Source: Kiritimatiellia bacterium
GTDB taxonomy: Bacteria > Verrucomicrobiota > Kiritimatiellia > RFP12 > UBA1067
Direction of reading: 5' to 3'
NCBI GenBank assembly: GCA_017544725.1
Contig: JAFYDR010000317.1
Location: forward strand, 1-57,437
Length of the DNA stretch: 57,437 bases
The position numbers and the translations under genes are program-made. This document shows positions 44,661-53,238 of this stretch, in pieces. Position 1 is the stretch's first letter, and every line of letters starts with the position of its first letter. The notes under the pieces are model-generated. The model searched no databases, was not told the DNA's origin, and saw nothing but the letters and a program-made list of their open reading frames with translations.

Positions 44661-44949
44661 GGGCGCATCTGTGAATTTACCCATCTCATGCGCACAAGAA
44701 GATTTTGGAAACAACCAGAACAACTTGAAGACAACATTTGAAAGAGGTGCGCGGACCAACCGATCCGCGCATCGCTTCTCCTTTGCCTGTAACTTGCAAC
44801 TATGGAGAGCCGCCGTCTCGGCGGCTCTCCATATTACCGCAGTGTGCTGCGCGGGCGAGTTAGCCCGCGCTCTAAAGACAAGTTGTTTTTTTAGTTGTTT
44901 CTGTTGTTTTCATTTTCAAAAGACGACGGTGAAATTCGCAGATGCGCCC
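44661..44949. mobile_element. MITE-like element with inverted ends and perfect 9-bp target-site duplication (copy 1, 289 bp)
   Basis: The left end GGGCGCATCTGTGAATTT and the right end AAATTCGCAGATGCGCCC are inverted copies with one mismatch over 18 bases. Both sides carry TTCGCTCAC (44652-44660 and 44950-44958), a perfect 9-bp target duplication. The interior has the hairpin GCGGACC/GATCCGC (44740-44760), a perfect 14-bp stem TATGGAGAGCCGCC / GGCGGCTCTCCATA (44801-44833) and GCGGGCGAGTTAGCCCGC (about 44851). It encodes no protein and lies upstream of the HTH-cupin operon. Confidence 0.85.
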
Positions 44950-45179
44950 TTCGCTCACGCCTGGGTTGGGGTGGTGGGATGATGGTTGCGCGACGCGCAA
45001 CCGACAAAACCCTTTTCTTGTAGCTTCTAGCTTTCAGCTGTTGGCTTTTAGCCCGCTACCTAGCTTCACGCGCTTACCCAGCTGGCGGCTTTGCCGCCCC
45101 TACTGCCTTCTTCTCAGCCTCTCATTTCTTCATTCGTCACTCGTCATTCGTCATTTTTCTCCCCGCCTCTGGCGGCCCG
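44950..45179. repeat. Heptamer-word spacer after the AraC gene
   Basis: Bases 45021-45054 are 7-base words TAGCTTC, TAGCTTT, CAGCTGT, TGGCTTT. Bases 45082-45096 are GGCGGCTTTGCCGCC. Bases 45131-45151 are CATTCGT, CACTCGT, CATTCGT. No gene is supported. Confidence 0.6.
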
Positions 45180-45968
45180 CTACACGCCCGACGCTCTGGA
45201 GCGGTACTTGGCGGGGGTCATGCCGGTGAGCTGACGGAAGGTGCGGATGAAGTGCGAGTGGTCGTAGAAGCCCGTCTCCGCTGCAATGTCCGTAATCAGC
45301 TTGTCCGTCGTTGCCAGCAACGTCTGCGCGGCGTTCACTCGTACCCGCGCGATGTAGTCCGAAGGCGACATCTGCGTCAGCTTGCGGAAGTGCTTGCGAA
45401 ACTGCGCTACCGAGTAGTTCGACATTGACGCCAGAAGTTCGATCGGCACCTTCTCCTTGTAGTGGTCGTTCAGGTAGGTGATCGCATGACGGATCGGGTC
45501 GTACCAGTTCGCCACCTGCATCTTCGCCTGTGCCCGGTAATAGACCGTCGCCGTGCCGATGCGCGTACCGTCCGTCCCGACAATCGGACGCACCGACACG
45601 CAGTTGAGATCGGTCGAACGGTTCGCGACGAATCCAAAGATTCGGTTGACAATCGGCACGCCAGTTTCGAAGACTTCGCGGTCGCGTCCCGCATAGACTG
45701 CCGCCTGATCTGGCGGGTACAATTCCTCCGAAGTGTACCCCACCATGTCGTACATCGTCCGCCACCCGCTGATCATCACGTTGTACGGATTGGTGTGTAC
45801 CAGCCGCCCATGCGCATCCTTCAGCGTGAACGCCACGTTCGGCAACGTCTCCATGAAGTCGATCAGCAGCTGTAACGTCGGTCCCGCCGCCTGGAAAAAC
45901 GCCTCCCGGATCCGCTCGACCTCTTCGCGCGGAACCGTCTTCTTGGAATATCTCGTGCGATAGTTCAT
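45180..45968 (-). CDS. AraC-family transcriptional regulator with an N-terminal PAS-like domain
   Basis: A 262-residue regulator. Residues about 30-145 look like a PAS sensor (FMETLPNVAFTLKDAHGRLVHTNPYNV ... VSVRPIVGTDGTRIGTATVYYR when read in order). Residues about 155-258 are the double helix-turn-helix of AraC/XylS proteins (IELLASMSNYSVAQFRKHFR, ITDIAAETGFYDHSHFIRTF, closing GMTPAKYR). It is divergent from the giant surface protein gene at 46142 and may control it; such AraC-PAS regulators often govern carbohydrate genes. The ATG at 45968 lies 7 bases after a perfect TATAAT, so the transcript is probably leaderless. Longer upstream frames enter the CTAG array and are rejected. Confidence 0.9.
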   Translation of the reverse strand: MNYRTRYSKKTVPREEVERIREAFFQAAGPTLQLLIDFMETLPNVAFTLKDAHGRLVHTNPYNVMISGWRTMYDMVGYTSEELYPPDQAAVYAGRDREVFETGVPIVNRIFGFVANRSTDLNCVSVRPIVGTDGTRIGTATVYYRAQAKMQVANWYDPIRHAITYLNDHYKEKVPIELLASMSNYSVAQFRKHFRKLTQMSPSDYIARVRVNAAQTLLATTDKLITDIAAETGFYDHSHFIRTFRQLTGMTPAKYRSRASGV

Positions 45969-45975
45969 GCTTCGG

Positions 45976-46005
45976 ATTATACACTTTTTGTTTCCGATTT
46001 TACAA
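45976..46005 (-). promoter_or_regulatory. Promoter of the AraC gene, apparently leaderless
   Basis: On the minus strand TTGTAA (46005-46000), an 18-base spacer and TATAAT (45981-45976) precede the ATG at 45968 by 7 bases. Transcription would begin at or next to the start codon, and there is no Shine-Dalgarno site. Confidence 0.7.
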
Positions 46006-46065
46006 GACAAATCCATCGTTTTATGGGAAAATATTTCAAAATTGTGTTGTGAATGGGTAGTTCTA

Positions 46066-46124
46066 CTAGAGAGGTACCTAGAGTTTCTAGGGCGTCTAGA
46101 TCTGCTAGCAATTAGACCGCCTAG
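46066..46124. repeat. CTAG array with a 9-bp step, upstream of a giant surface protein gene
   Basis: CTAG occurs at 46066, 46078, 46087, 46096, 46105 and 46121, with spacings of 12, 9, 9, 9 and 16. A related array is at 53392-53437 (spacings 9, 9, 16, 8). Both lie next to genes for giant beta-strand-repeat proteins. Confidence 0.8.
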
Positions 46125-46141
46125 AAACAAAAAAGGAGTGG

Positions 46142-49100
46142 ATGATGATGACATTGGACAGTTTGAATCGGATTTCGACAAACGGCGTTTTGCGTCGGCG
46201 CAACCGCTATACAGGGGGGGGCATCATAGTGAAATCTTGCCTCTTCTCGCTCGCTTGTACCCTTCTATTTGTCGGCTTCGGACGCGCCCTGACGCTCGGT
46301 CCGGGCGACACGCTCGACTGGGACGCGAACACGCCGGCGAGCAGTGAGACCATTACCGCGACGGGCGGCACGATCATCTTCAACTCCGACACCGAATCGG
46401 ACAACAACTTCGAACTCGGCGGCGAGGTGGTGGTGACGGTCAACAACGACTCGATGGTACGGTTCCTCAAGACATTCTACCAGACGGATCCGTCAGGACG
46501 GCTCGTGATGCCCCGAACGTTCCGTTTCGGGAGCAGAGACGCGAACAAGTTCGCCTTCCTCCCGGAGAACTCCATCGCGTTCGCGCCCGGCGCAACAGAC
46601 GCGCAGTTGCGGTTGGCGGGATACACATCGATGTTGGTCTTGCCGGACAAATGGAGCAATCCCGTTCCCTACGCCTTCGGGACTAATGTCCTAGTCTGCT
46701 TCTACGGCGGCAACATGATAACCGATGCAGCCTACACCATGCCGTCAAACTGCACTATCCGCATGACCAGCCCCACCAACTTTCCGGAAACGACCGTCAT
46801 TACCGTCCCTGCGACCTCAACCTTGCAAGACCGCCCCGCAAAGTTCAACCCCCAAACCAACGCGGGATCGGGCGTGGATAACCGGGGTACGACAACCGAA
46901 CGGAGAAACAACATCGTGCTAGACGGCGGCACCTTCGAGATCGCAACGGGGTCCACTCACAAGTACTGGGGCAACTTCTCCGGTTCTGGCAGTATCCTCG
47001 TATCGGAAACCGTACCGGAGAACGCGAACGGAAACGCCTACAAATACTTCTATGGATCCGTTCATGGTCTCGATGCGCAGAGTACACTGACGATCAAACA
47101 GATTAAAATATGGGATAACAACTTGAACAACGGAGTCCGGCTGAATTCCGATTTTGCAGGGACGGTCAAGCTTGATTTTGATACCTCGTGTTCAGATATC
47201 GTCTCCTTCGGGTTCAACAATCCCAACACGTCCGGTGCCACCAACGAGAACTGGCACGTCGGCGCAATTCAGGGCGGTAGCATCATTGGACCGCGTAGCG
47301 GTGAGGGCGGCGCACGCCTCCAGTTCTCGGCGATGCAGCACATATACGCTGGTCGGCTCTCCGGCAAGTTCGCGATCTTCGCGACGGCCGTCAACAACAA
47401 ACTCAACACGAACGACCTGTTCGCCGATACCGTCGCGGATAACACGATCATCTATGTGAAGAACGGCATTCGCCTCCATTTCGGCACTGTCGGCAAGGGC
47501 GTCAAGATCCGCTATATGGTTTCCCCCGTCAGTTCCAACGTCGTGGAGGTCGGATCCGGCACCATCGAAGAGATCTCCTTCTTCGGTACCGCCGCCGAGC
47601 AGACAAAGCCCGTTTATCTGCACGGCAACGTTGGACTGGTAACAGGGCCTGGAAAGGTTATCGCCTCTGACGGTAGCCGCGTCGGGTTCGTCGCCTCGAA
47701 CGCCACAGTGGAGGTCAATTCCGGCGCACTCACGCTGGGCGACGAGGAACTGCTCGGTTCCAAGCCCGCGCTCTGGGTTGACGCCTCGGATCTCTCCACC
47801 TACGCCCCGCTCTACAAGAGCAGCTACCATAACAACGGCACGCTTCATGCGCCGTCCACGTTGCTGGGCGCGGACAAGCCTGCGAACGTCTATACGAATG
47901 ACTTCCCGCTGATCGAAAAGTGGTACGACAAGCGCCCCGAGCAACGCCTCAACTTCTTCTGGAACAACAGATGGCAGGACGCCAACACCTTCTATCCGCA
48001 GTTCTATCCGTTTATCATCACCAACGCGCTGAATGGACGTGCAATTCTCTCCTTCGGCATCCATCGAGAGGCGGGTGACACCGGTCTTTCGTCCGAATGG
48101 TCGCATATCGGCAGTCCGGGGTCGAGTAATAGTTCAGAGAACCGCAGAATGCATCTAATGCAGAGCGCGTCCGAAGGACATGCCGTCTATGTCCACTCCT
48201 GCGTGATGGTCTTCGGTTCCGAGCGTGGCGGCGGACGCTGCATCCTCGGTGGCTACAACGGATATACCTCCACGCATCTCGGGGTTAACAACACGCACAA
48301 TCCCCCATGCGGTGACCACTTCTTCCGAACCGGTAGCGGTTACGGCGTAGAGAACGGCATCTTCGTTGCGAAGATTGAAGGCAGTGGTAAAAACACAAAA
48401 ACAAACCTCTACGAAACCTGGGTCAACGGAACATCCGTCGTCTGCACCAACACGCCGATGAGCGGTTCGTGGGATGTGATTTCCTTCCATACGGACAAAG
48501 CCGATGACGGTGGACGAGCCTTCCGCAACATCGGCTGTCCCGATGATGTCAACGCCTCGGGTGGCCAAGACTACGCCGAGTTTATCGTTTACACCAACAA
48601 GCTCACGAGCGCCGAGCGTATGAGCCTCGAGTACTACCTTGCTTGCAAGTGGGGATTGGAGTCCAAGCAGCTCCCCGTTGCCGGCACGGTGCGCGTTGGC
48701 GCGAACGCCTCCGTCATCGGCAGCCAGCTCAACATCGCGGGTGCCGGTTCCTGGACGCTGCGCGATTACGACGAAGTGACGCTTGACGGCCAGTTCACCG
48801 GTACGGTCTCCGGTCCCGGCAAGCTCAAGGCAATCGACGCCGCGAACGTGCCGACTCTCTCCTCCGCGTTCACCGGCGAACTGCAGTTCGTCAAAACCAG
48901 CACCCCGCTGACCTTCACCTTCGCCAACGGCACCGTCACCGACGCGATCAGCACGGAGAACGGCACGGTGACGATTCCAGACGAGGTGACCATCACCCTC
49001 GCTTGTGGAAGTCGTCCGATGTCCGGAAGATATCCGCTCGTCACGGCAGCAACGCTGACTGCGCCGTCCGAGATGGATGTGCAGCTCACCGGCGACGCTG

Positions 49101-49195
49101 CTGTAATCAACGGTGTCAAGGCGCGCCTCGCCGTCACGGCAACCACGCTTGCGGTGGAAATCATTCCCAGTGGGACAGTCATCTCGATTCGCTAG
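46142..49195 (+). CDS. Giant secreted beta-strand-repeat surface protein with a G8 tract in its signal region
   Basis: A 1017-residue protein. Its N-terminus is long: 30 residues with a basic patch (VLRRRNRY), then a signal-type hydrophobic stretch (CLFSLACTLLFVGFGRA). A run of eight G bases (46214-46221) lies inside this leader and is currently in frame, so slippage could switch the gene off. The body is Thr/Gly/Asn-rich beta-repeat sequence. About residues 540-860 form a LamG-like or concanavalin-like domain (KPALWVDASDLSTYAPL ... EYYLACKWGLESKQLPVAG). The C-terminus is beta-rich and ends SGTVISIR, like the other giant proteins here. AAAAGGAG lies just before three successive ATG codons (46142, 46145, 46148); 46145 or 46148 has the better spacing. 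A GTG at 46229, after the G8 run, is an alternative start with a normal-length signal peptide. Likely a surface adhesin or glycan-binding protein. Confidence 0.85.
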   Translation: MMMTLDSLNRISTNGVLRRRNRYTGGGIIVKSCLFSLACTLLFVGFGRALTLGPGDTLDWDANTPASSETITATGGTIIFNSDTESDNNFELGGEVVVTVNNDSMVRFLKTFYQTDPSGRLVMPRTFRFGSRDANKFAFLPENSIAFAPGATDAQLRLAGYTSMLVLPDKWSNPVPYAFGTNVLVCFYGGNMITDAAYTMPSNCTIRMTSPTNFPETTVITVPATSTLQDRPAKFNPQTNAGSGVDNRGTTTERRNNIVLDGGTFEIATGSTHKYWGNFSGSGSILVSETVPENANGNAYKYFYGSVHGLDAQSTLTIKQIKIWDNNLNNGVRLNSDFAGTVKLDFDTSCSDIVSFGFNNPNTSGATNENWHVGAIQGGSIIGPRSGEGGARLQFSAMQHIYAGRLSGKFAIFATAVNNKLNTNDLFADTVADNTIIYVKNGIRLHFGTVGKGVKIRYMVSPVSSNVVEVGSGTIEEISFFGTAAEQTKPVYLHGNVGLVTGPGKVIASDGSRVGFVASNATVEVNSGALTLGDEELLGSKPALWVDASDLSTYAPLYKSSYHNNGTLHAPSTLLGADKPANVYTNDFPLIEKWYDKRPEQRLNFFWNNRWQDANTFYPQFYPFIITNALNGRAILSFGIHREAGDTGLSSEWSHIGSPGSSNSSENRRMHLMQSASEGHAVYVHSCVMVFGSERGGGRCILGGYNGYTSTHLGVNNTHNPPCGDHFFRTGSGYGVENGIFVAKIEGSGKNTKTNLYETWVNGTSVVCTNTPMSGSWDVISFHTDKADDGGRAFRNIGCPDDVNASGGQDYAEFIVYTNKLTSAERMSLEYYLACKWGLESKQLPVAGTVRVGANASVIGSQLNIAGAGSWTLRDYDEVTLDGQFTGTVSGPGKLKAIDAANVPTLSSAFTGELQFVKTSTPLTFTFANGTVTDAISTENGTVTIPDEVTITLACGSRPMSGRYPLVTAATLTAPSEMDVQLTGDAAVINGVKARLAVTATTLAVEIIPSGTVISIR
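46214..46221 (+). repeat. Homopolymeric G8 tract within the leader coding region
   Basis: Eight consecutive G bases follow ACA in the coding frame and encode Gly-Gly plus the first two bases of a third Gly codon. Such tracts cause slipped-strand phase variation of surface proteins in many pathogens. Confidence 0.85.
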
Positions 49196-49524
49196 GCGCG
49201 TGCGCCTAGCGAAGGCAATAGGGAGTAGGCAGTAGGGAGTAGAAGCTAATAGCTAGTAGCTTTTAGCTGACAGCTGTTAGCTTTTAGGCCCATCATTGTT
49301 TCATTCGTCATTCACCATTTTCCTATTTTTCAGCTAGTGGCGTTAGCCGCCTTGGGAGGGGCAACGTCCTCGTTGCCCGCAACGGAACGAACTGGCGGCT
49401 AACCCCCATCCCCATTGTCCTCATCGTCCCCAGCGTCTCCGCTTTTCAGCCTCTCAGCTTTACCGCTTCTCAGCTGGCGGCTTCGCCGCCTCTCATTCGT
49501 CACTCGTCACTGGCGCGAAGCGCC
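49196..49524. repeat. Heptamer-word intergenic region between convergent giant genes
   Basis: Bases 49214-49240 are built of AGTAGGC/AGTAGGG words, and 49250-49288 of TAGCTTT, TAGCTGA, CAGCTGT words. CATTCGT/CACTCGT words occur at 49300-49316 and 49495-49510. GGCGGCTTCGCCGCC and GGCGCGAAGCGCC mini-palindromes lie at about 49477 and 49511. TGGGAGGGGCAACGTCCTCG recurs from 32889. No gene and no clear terminator are seen. Confidence 0.6.
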
Positions 49525-52500
49525 CTACCGAATCAGGAGGGTGGTGGCAGCTCGGATGAGTAGGACTTCGTTCGGATGATATGCGAGTTGCCAAGGTGTA
49601 CCCGCTAAGTTCGTACCCGCAAACTGTCCGACGAAACCGTCCGCAGATGTTGCGAGTGTGTATCTTGTCCCCATCAAGGTATTGAGGTTGGTGATGTGCA
49701 GGGTCAACCCAGTCAGGTCGAATAGACCCGATGTACACCTCACATTGTCGATTGCGTTCTCCGTCGCATCCAACTCTAGCGTTCCCGTGACACTCGCGTT
49801 GCTGAAGGTCAGCGTGGCAGTCTCCGTCGCGTTCGTGCCGGGGTCGATTGCACCGGTAACAGTAAGGACTCCGTTCGAGACAGTACCCGAACCAGTCAAC
49901 GTCGCGACTGTCTGTGAGTTGCCGCCTAATGCCAACATTACACCATCCGCGAGTGCAACGGCTCCGCTTTCCGGCAAGCGTGCGTCTGGCGCGAGCGCGA
50001 GTGTTCCTGCTGTCACGGTGGTATTCACTGCGTAGCTGTTCGTGCCGGTCAAGGTCAACACGCCCTCCCCGCATTTTTCAAACCCGTTCGCTTCGGCGCT
50101 CTCGGAATAATCTGCCCCCGCCAAAACGCTGATGGTCAGTTCTTCTTCCGACAGCGCACGATTCCAGACGCGCACCTCGTTGTAGTCCGCCGCAGCGTCG
50201 TGGTTTGCTGACTGACGCGAATGGCCGAGATAACAGGTGTCGAGATCCTGCGAGGACAATGACCAAGTATCGTTCGTGAACGCATGTTTCGAGAGCGTCA
50301 CGCCCGTAACGGCATCCTGCTTGTAGGCGGTCGCCAGCCATCCGCCATTGTTTGGAAGCGGCTCCAACACAAAGGCAATATGATACTCCGTGCCAAGCAT
50401 GTAGGGGGCCATGAAGTTGGATTGCGAAGCCGCGCCGTTGTAGATACGAATCATGTCCGTCTGGAGATCCTTCGATTTCGTCCAGGTCATGGTCACGTAA
50501 TTCGCGTTGGCACTTCCTTTTCCGAAATCGAAGATGCGGCTCCAGTCCCGTATCTCCCGCTGTGTCGCCCAAATCTCCAACGTCACAGGCTTCCCGTTTT
50601 TGGGAAGGGCATTCGCACCGAGATTCAGGTAGGACGTCCCGAAGGTGCCGCCAGCCAACCGAGCGCACCCATCCACGAAAGTCACGGCGCCAATCGCCGT
50701 CGCATCCTGTTCTCCGACGGAATCCTTCAGGTCTCCGTTGAAACTCCAGCGATGAACCAAGTCGGCATCCATACGCGGTGTCAGCCTCGCTACCGTCAAT
50801 GGTTGCGTGAACGTGATGTTGTGTCCGGCGGTATCAACCACACCGCCGCGCTCGCTCATCGAGAACGCCGTCAGCCCCGAAAGGTAGTTGTCCGACGAGG
50901 CGGTCGCGTACAACGTACCACCGTCGAAGGTGAACTCACGTTTCGTGCCAGCGACACCGATGACCTTTGGCGTCTCGATGACTCCCCCGGTTTTCAGCAC
51001 GACGCGTCCGCTCGCGCTTGCGTAATCCGCAATCCGCAATGCCAGCGTGTTGCCGCAACGCAAGATTCCTGAACAGGAAACTTCCAAGTAACCGTCTCCC
51101 CATTCGCCGACGCGGAAATTTTTCGCAACCGGCTGACTCCAAACACCGCCGGTCAAGTAGGCGAATCCTAAACTGTTCGCATCATGCCCGATACTGGTCA
51201 CGCCTAGCACGGTTGTCGTTCCCGCCGTCTGCCGAAAAACGCCAGTCCCCTTCGCCAACCCCAACTGGAAATGGTAGGAACAATCAATTGTCCCGCCGTT
51301 CTGTTCCAGCGTGGCTGTATCGCCCACGCCGACCTGTACGGCATCGCCGCCGGATGACGTACGGAGGGTGGCGGATTCCGCCACGCGCATCGTACCGTTG
51401 CTGGCGATCAACCGCATAAGCGCAAGCGTTGCATCGTTTGTAACCGTGAACATCCCTTTCTCGTTCGCGATTCGCAACAGACGGAAGTTGCTAGATGCGC
51501 AGAGATCAATCCTGCCGCCGACAATCTTCAGCTGTCCGTTTCCCGTTGAATCCGTAATCGCCCCGTACAACGACACGCTGTTCGTCACGGATCGGATGAC
51601 CGCCGTATTCCCGTACAGATCCAACGGCGTACAGAATGCGAGCGGCGCATCTGCCTCCGCTCCGTTCAAAATCAATTCCGACGGCGCGAATGGTTCCGTT
51701 CCCCACACGAGCGGTGTACCACCCGTATCCAAATCGACGGTCAATGGAACACCTTTCGCCGTAAAGCCGGAGGAGATGCCTGACGTAAACGAGAGTTCAC
51801 CCGCACCGGTACCCAGTCGTCCTGTAATCTGCCCGGTACGGCTCGATAGGCAACCGCCACGCAGATACACGGCGTGATTACTATCCAGACCCTCGCCCCA
51901 GTCGGCGCAAAGCGTTCCACCATACACCAGCATATCGCCGCCGAGCGTGTTCCGTCCGCTCAATGTAAGTGTATTAGATCCGAACTTCAGCAAGTTACCC
52001 ACACTCACTAGATTGGTCGAATGGTACTGGTCGCCAGAGGTGGTGTCGAACACCAGCGCATTGTCCACGATGGGCGAGAAACACCAGCCGTGGCGATCCA
52101 CAAAGTCCATGTAACGGTTCCAGTCGTAGAGTACAAGGTTGTGTTCTCCCGACCGCAAATGATAACTGATGTTCCCCTCCTGCATCGGCACTTCGACAGG
52201 CGGGAAGTTCGTCCCGACCATTCCACGCTTTCCGTAGAGTTCCCACGCCGGAGAAGCGAAGACCGCCGAGGCGAGTTCACCCCGCTGTCCCGCCCAGTTG
52301 TCCTGCGATGCGGAGCCGACCGCCAACAGACGCGGCGCGATCAACGCCAACAACTCGTGCTGGTCAAAGGGCATCTCAAACTCCTTCCCGGCAAAACTGT
52401 TGTATCGTGTGCAGAACCAGTGCGGGAAGTTGCGTGTGATGGAGGCGATGGATTCGGAAGAGGGTAAATCCATGTGATTCAGCTTGGCGCCAGTACATCC

Positions 52501-53238
52501 TGAATCATTTGAAATCACAAATGCGAAGCGCGTATCGGTCGCGCCCGTCCAGAGCGCGGTTTTACCGCCGCGCGAATGCCCGATCACCGCGATGTGCGCC
52601 GCATCCAGCAACGGTTCGGTCTCGATCCAGTCCATCACACGACTCGCACCCCATGCCCAAGCGGAGATTGTCGCCCAACTCTCTTCCGTCCGTACAGAGG
52701 GATCCTGCTCGAAAATCGCATGAACGCCAACGGTGAATCCGGTGGAACGATCCGGACAGACATCGCCGTTGTAAAAGGCAAGTGCGGCATAGCCACGCGC
52801 GACAATCTCCTCGACTGGCCAGAAGGGACTTTTCTTGACACGTTCCGGATCGATGTTCGCCTCCGGGTCGCGGTTGCAGATCAACAGGAAGCCTGGCGCT
52901 GGTGTGGCGCGAATCGGAATGAAGGCGTTCACGCGGATGCAACCGTTACCGCCCGGTCCCGAATAACGGATGTCGATCAGCTTTCGAATTGCACGTCCAC
53001 CAATCATCACGCAATTCGTTCCCGCCTGCTCAAAGGTGAGGGAGGCCGGACGCTCGATGGAACGGACGCCGAAGACATTCGTGGTGAAGGTCTGGAGAAG
53101 CTCCGGTCGGCGCACCGCCTCCCACTGTTGCACGGTCGTGACCGGATCGCCCGACGCCGTACGCATCAGCTCCGGCAACTCGTCAGCCAAGGCAAAACCA
53201 CCCAAGAGAAAAACCAAAATCGCAAGTCGAAATCTCAA
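49525..53238 (-). CDS. Secreted CE15 glucuronoyl esterase fused to a beta-strand-repeat / LamG surface scaffold
   Basis: A 1237-residue protein with a signal peptide (about residues 1-18, ending GFALADE). Residues about 20-388 are a carbohydrate esterase family 15 domain: nucleophile Ser222 in VIGHSRGGKTALW, then FVISNDSGCTGAKL, FPHWFC, FDQHELLALIAPR and SQDNWAGQRGE. The catalytic His366 is in LRSGEHNLVLYDWNRYMDFVDRHGW. CE15 enzymes cut the ester bond between glucuronic acid of xylan and lignin alcohols. The remaining 850 residues are autotransporter-type beta-strand repeats (FGSNTLTLSGRNTLGGDMLV), a LamG-like domain (LVHRWSFNGDLKDSVGEQD, about 835-1045) and more repeats, ending ATTLLIR. This part is paralogous to the neighbour at 53470-57291. 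The enzyme is thus probably displayed on the surface. Confidence 0.9.
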   Translation of the reverse strand: MRFRLAILVFLLGGFALADELPELMRTASGDPVTTVQQWEAVRRPELLQTFTTNVFGVRSIERPASLTFEQAGTNCVMIGGRAIRKLIDIRYSGPGGNGCIRVNAFIPIRATPAPGFLLICNRDPEANIDPERVKKSPFWPVEEIVARGYAALAFYNGDVCPDRSTGFTVGVHAIFEQDPSVRTEESWATISAWAWGASRVMDWIETEPLLDAAHIAVIGHSRGGKTALWTGATDTRFAFVISNDSGCTGAKLNHMDLPSSESIASITRNFPHWFCTRYNSFAGKEFEMPFDQHELLALIAPRLLAVGSASQDNWAGQRGELASAVFASPAWELYGKRGMVGTNFPPVEVPMQEGNISYHLRSGEHNLVLYDWNRYMDFVDRHGWCFSPIVDNALVFDTTSGDQYHSTNLVSVGNLLKFGSNTLTLSGRNTLGGDMLVYGGTLCADWGEGLDSNHAVYLRGGCLSSRTGQITGRLGTGAGELSFTSGISSGFTAKGVPLTVDLDTGGTPLVWGTEPFAPSELILNGAEADAPLAFCTPLDLYGNTAVIRSVTNSVSLYGAITDSTGNGQLKIVGGRIDLCASSNFRLLRIANEKGMFTVTNDATLALMRLIASNGTMRVAESATLRTSSGGDAVQVGVGDTATLEQNGGTIDCSYHFQLGLAKGTGVFRQTAGTTTVLGVTSIGHDANSLGFAYLTGGVWSQPVAKNFRVGEWGDGYLEVSCSGILRCGNTLALRIADYASASGRVVLKTGGVIETPKVIGVAGTKREFTFDGGTLYATASSDNYLSGLTAFSMSERGGVVDTAGHNITFTQPLTVARLTPRMDADLVHRWSFNGDLKDSVGEQDATAIGAVTFVDGCARLAGGTFGTSYLNLGANALPKNGKPVTLEIWATQREIRDWSRIFDFGKGSANANYVTMTWTKSKDLQTDMIRIYNGAASQSNFMAPYMLGTEYHIAFVLEPLPNNGGWLATAYKQDAVTGVTLSKHAFTNDTWSLSSQDLDTCYLGHSRQSANHDAAADYNEVRVWNRALSEEELTISVLAGADYSESAEANGFEKCGEGVLTLTGTNSYAVNTTVTAGTLALAPDARLPESGAVALADGVMLALGGNSQTVATLTGSGTVSNGVLTVTGAIDPGTNATETATLTFSNASVTGTLELDATENAIDNVRCTSGLFDLTGLTLHITNLNTLMGTRYTLATSADGFVGQFAGTNLAGTPWQLAYHPNEVLLIRAATTLLIR

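Noticed and set aside
44565-44759. N-terminal extension of the HTH-cupin regulator
   Set aside because: The extension is translated MITE sequence; the good ribosome site is before 44564.
45969-46181. N-terminal extension of the AraC regulator
   Set aside because: It would translate the promoter and the CTAG array and has no family similarity.
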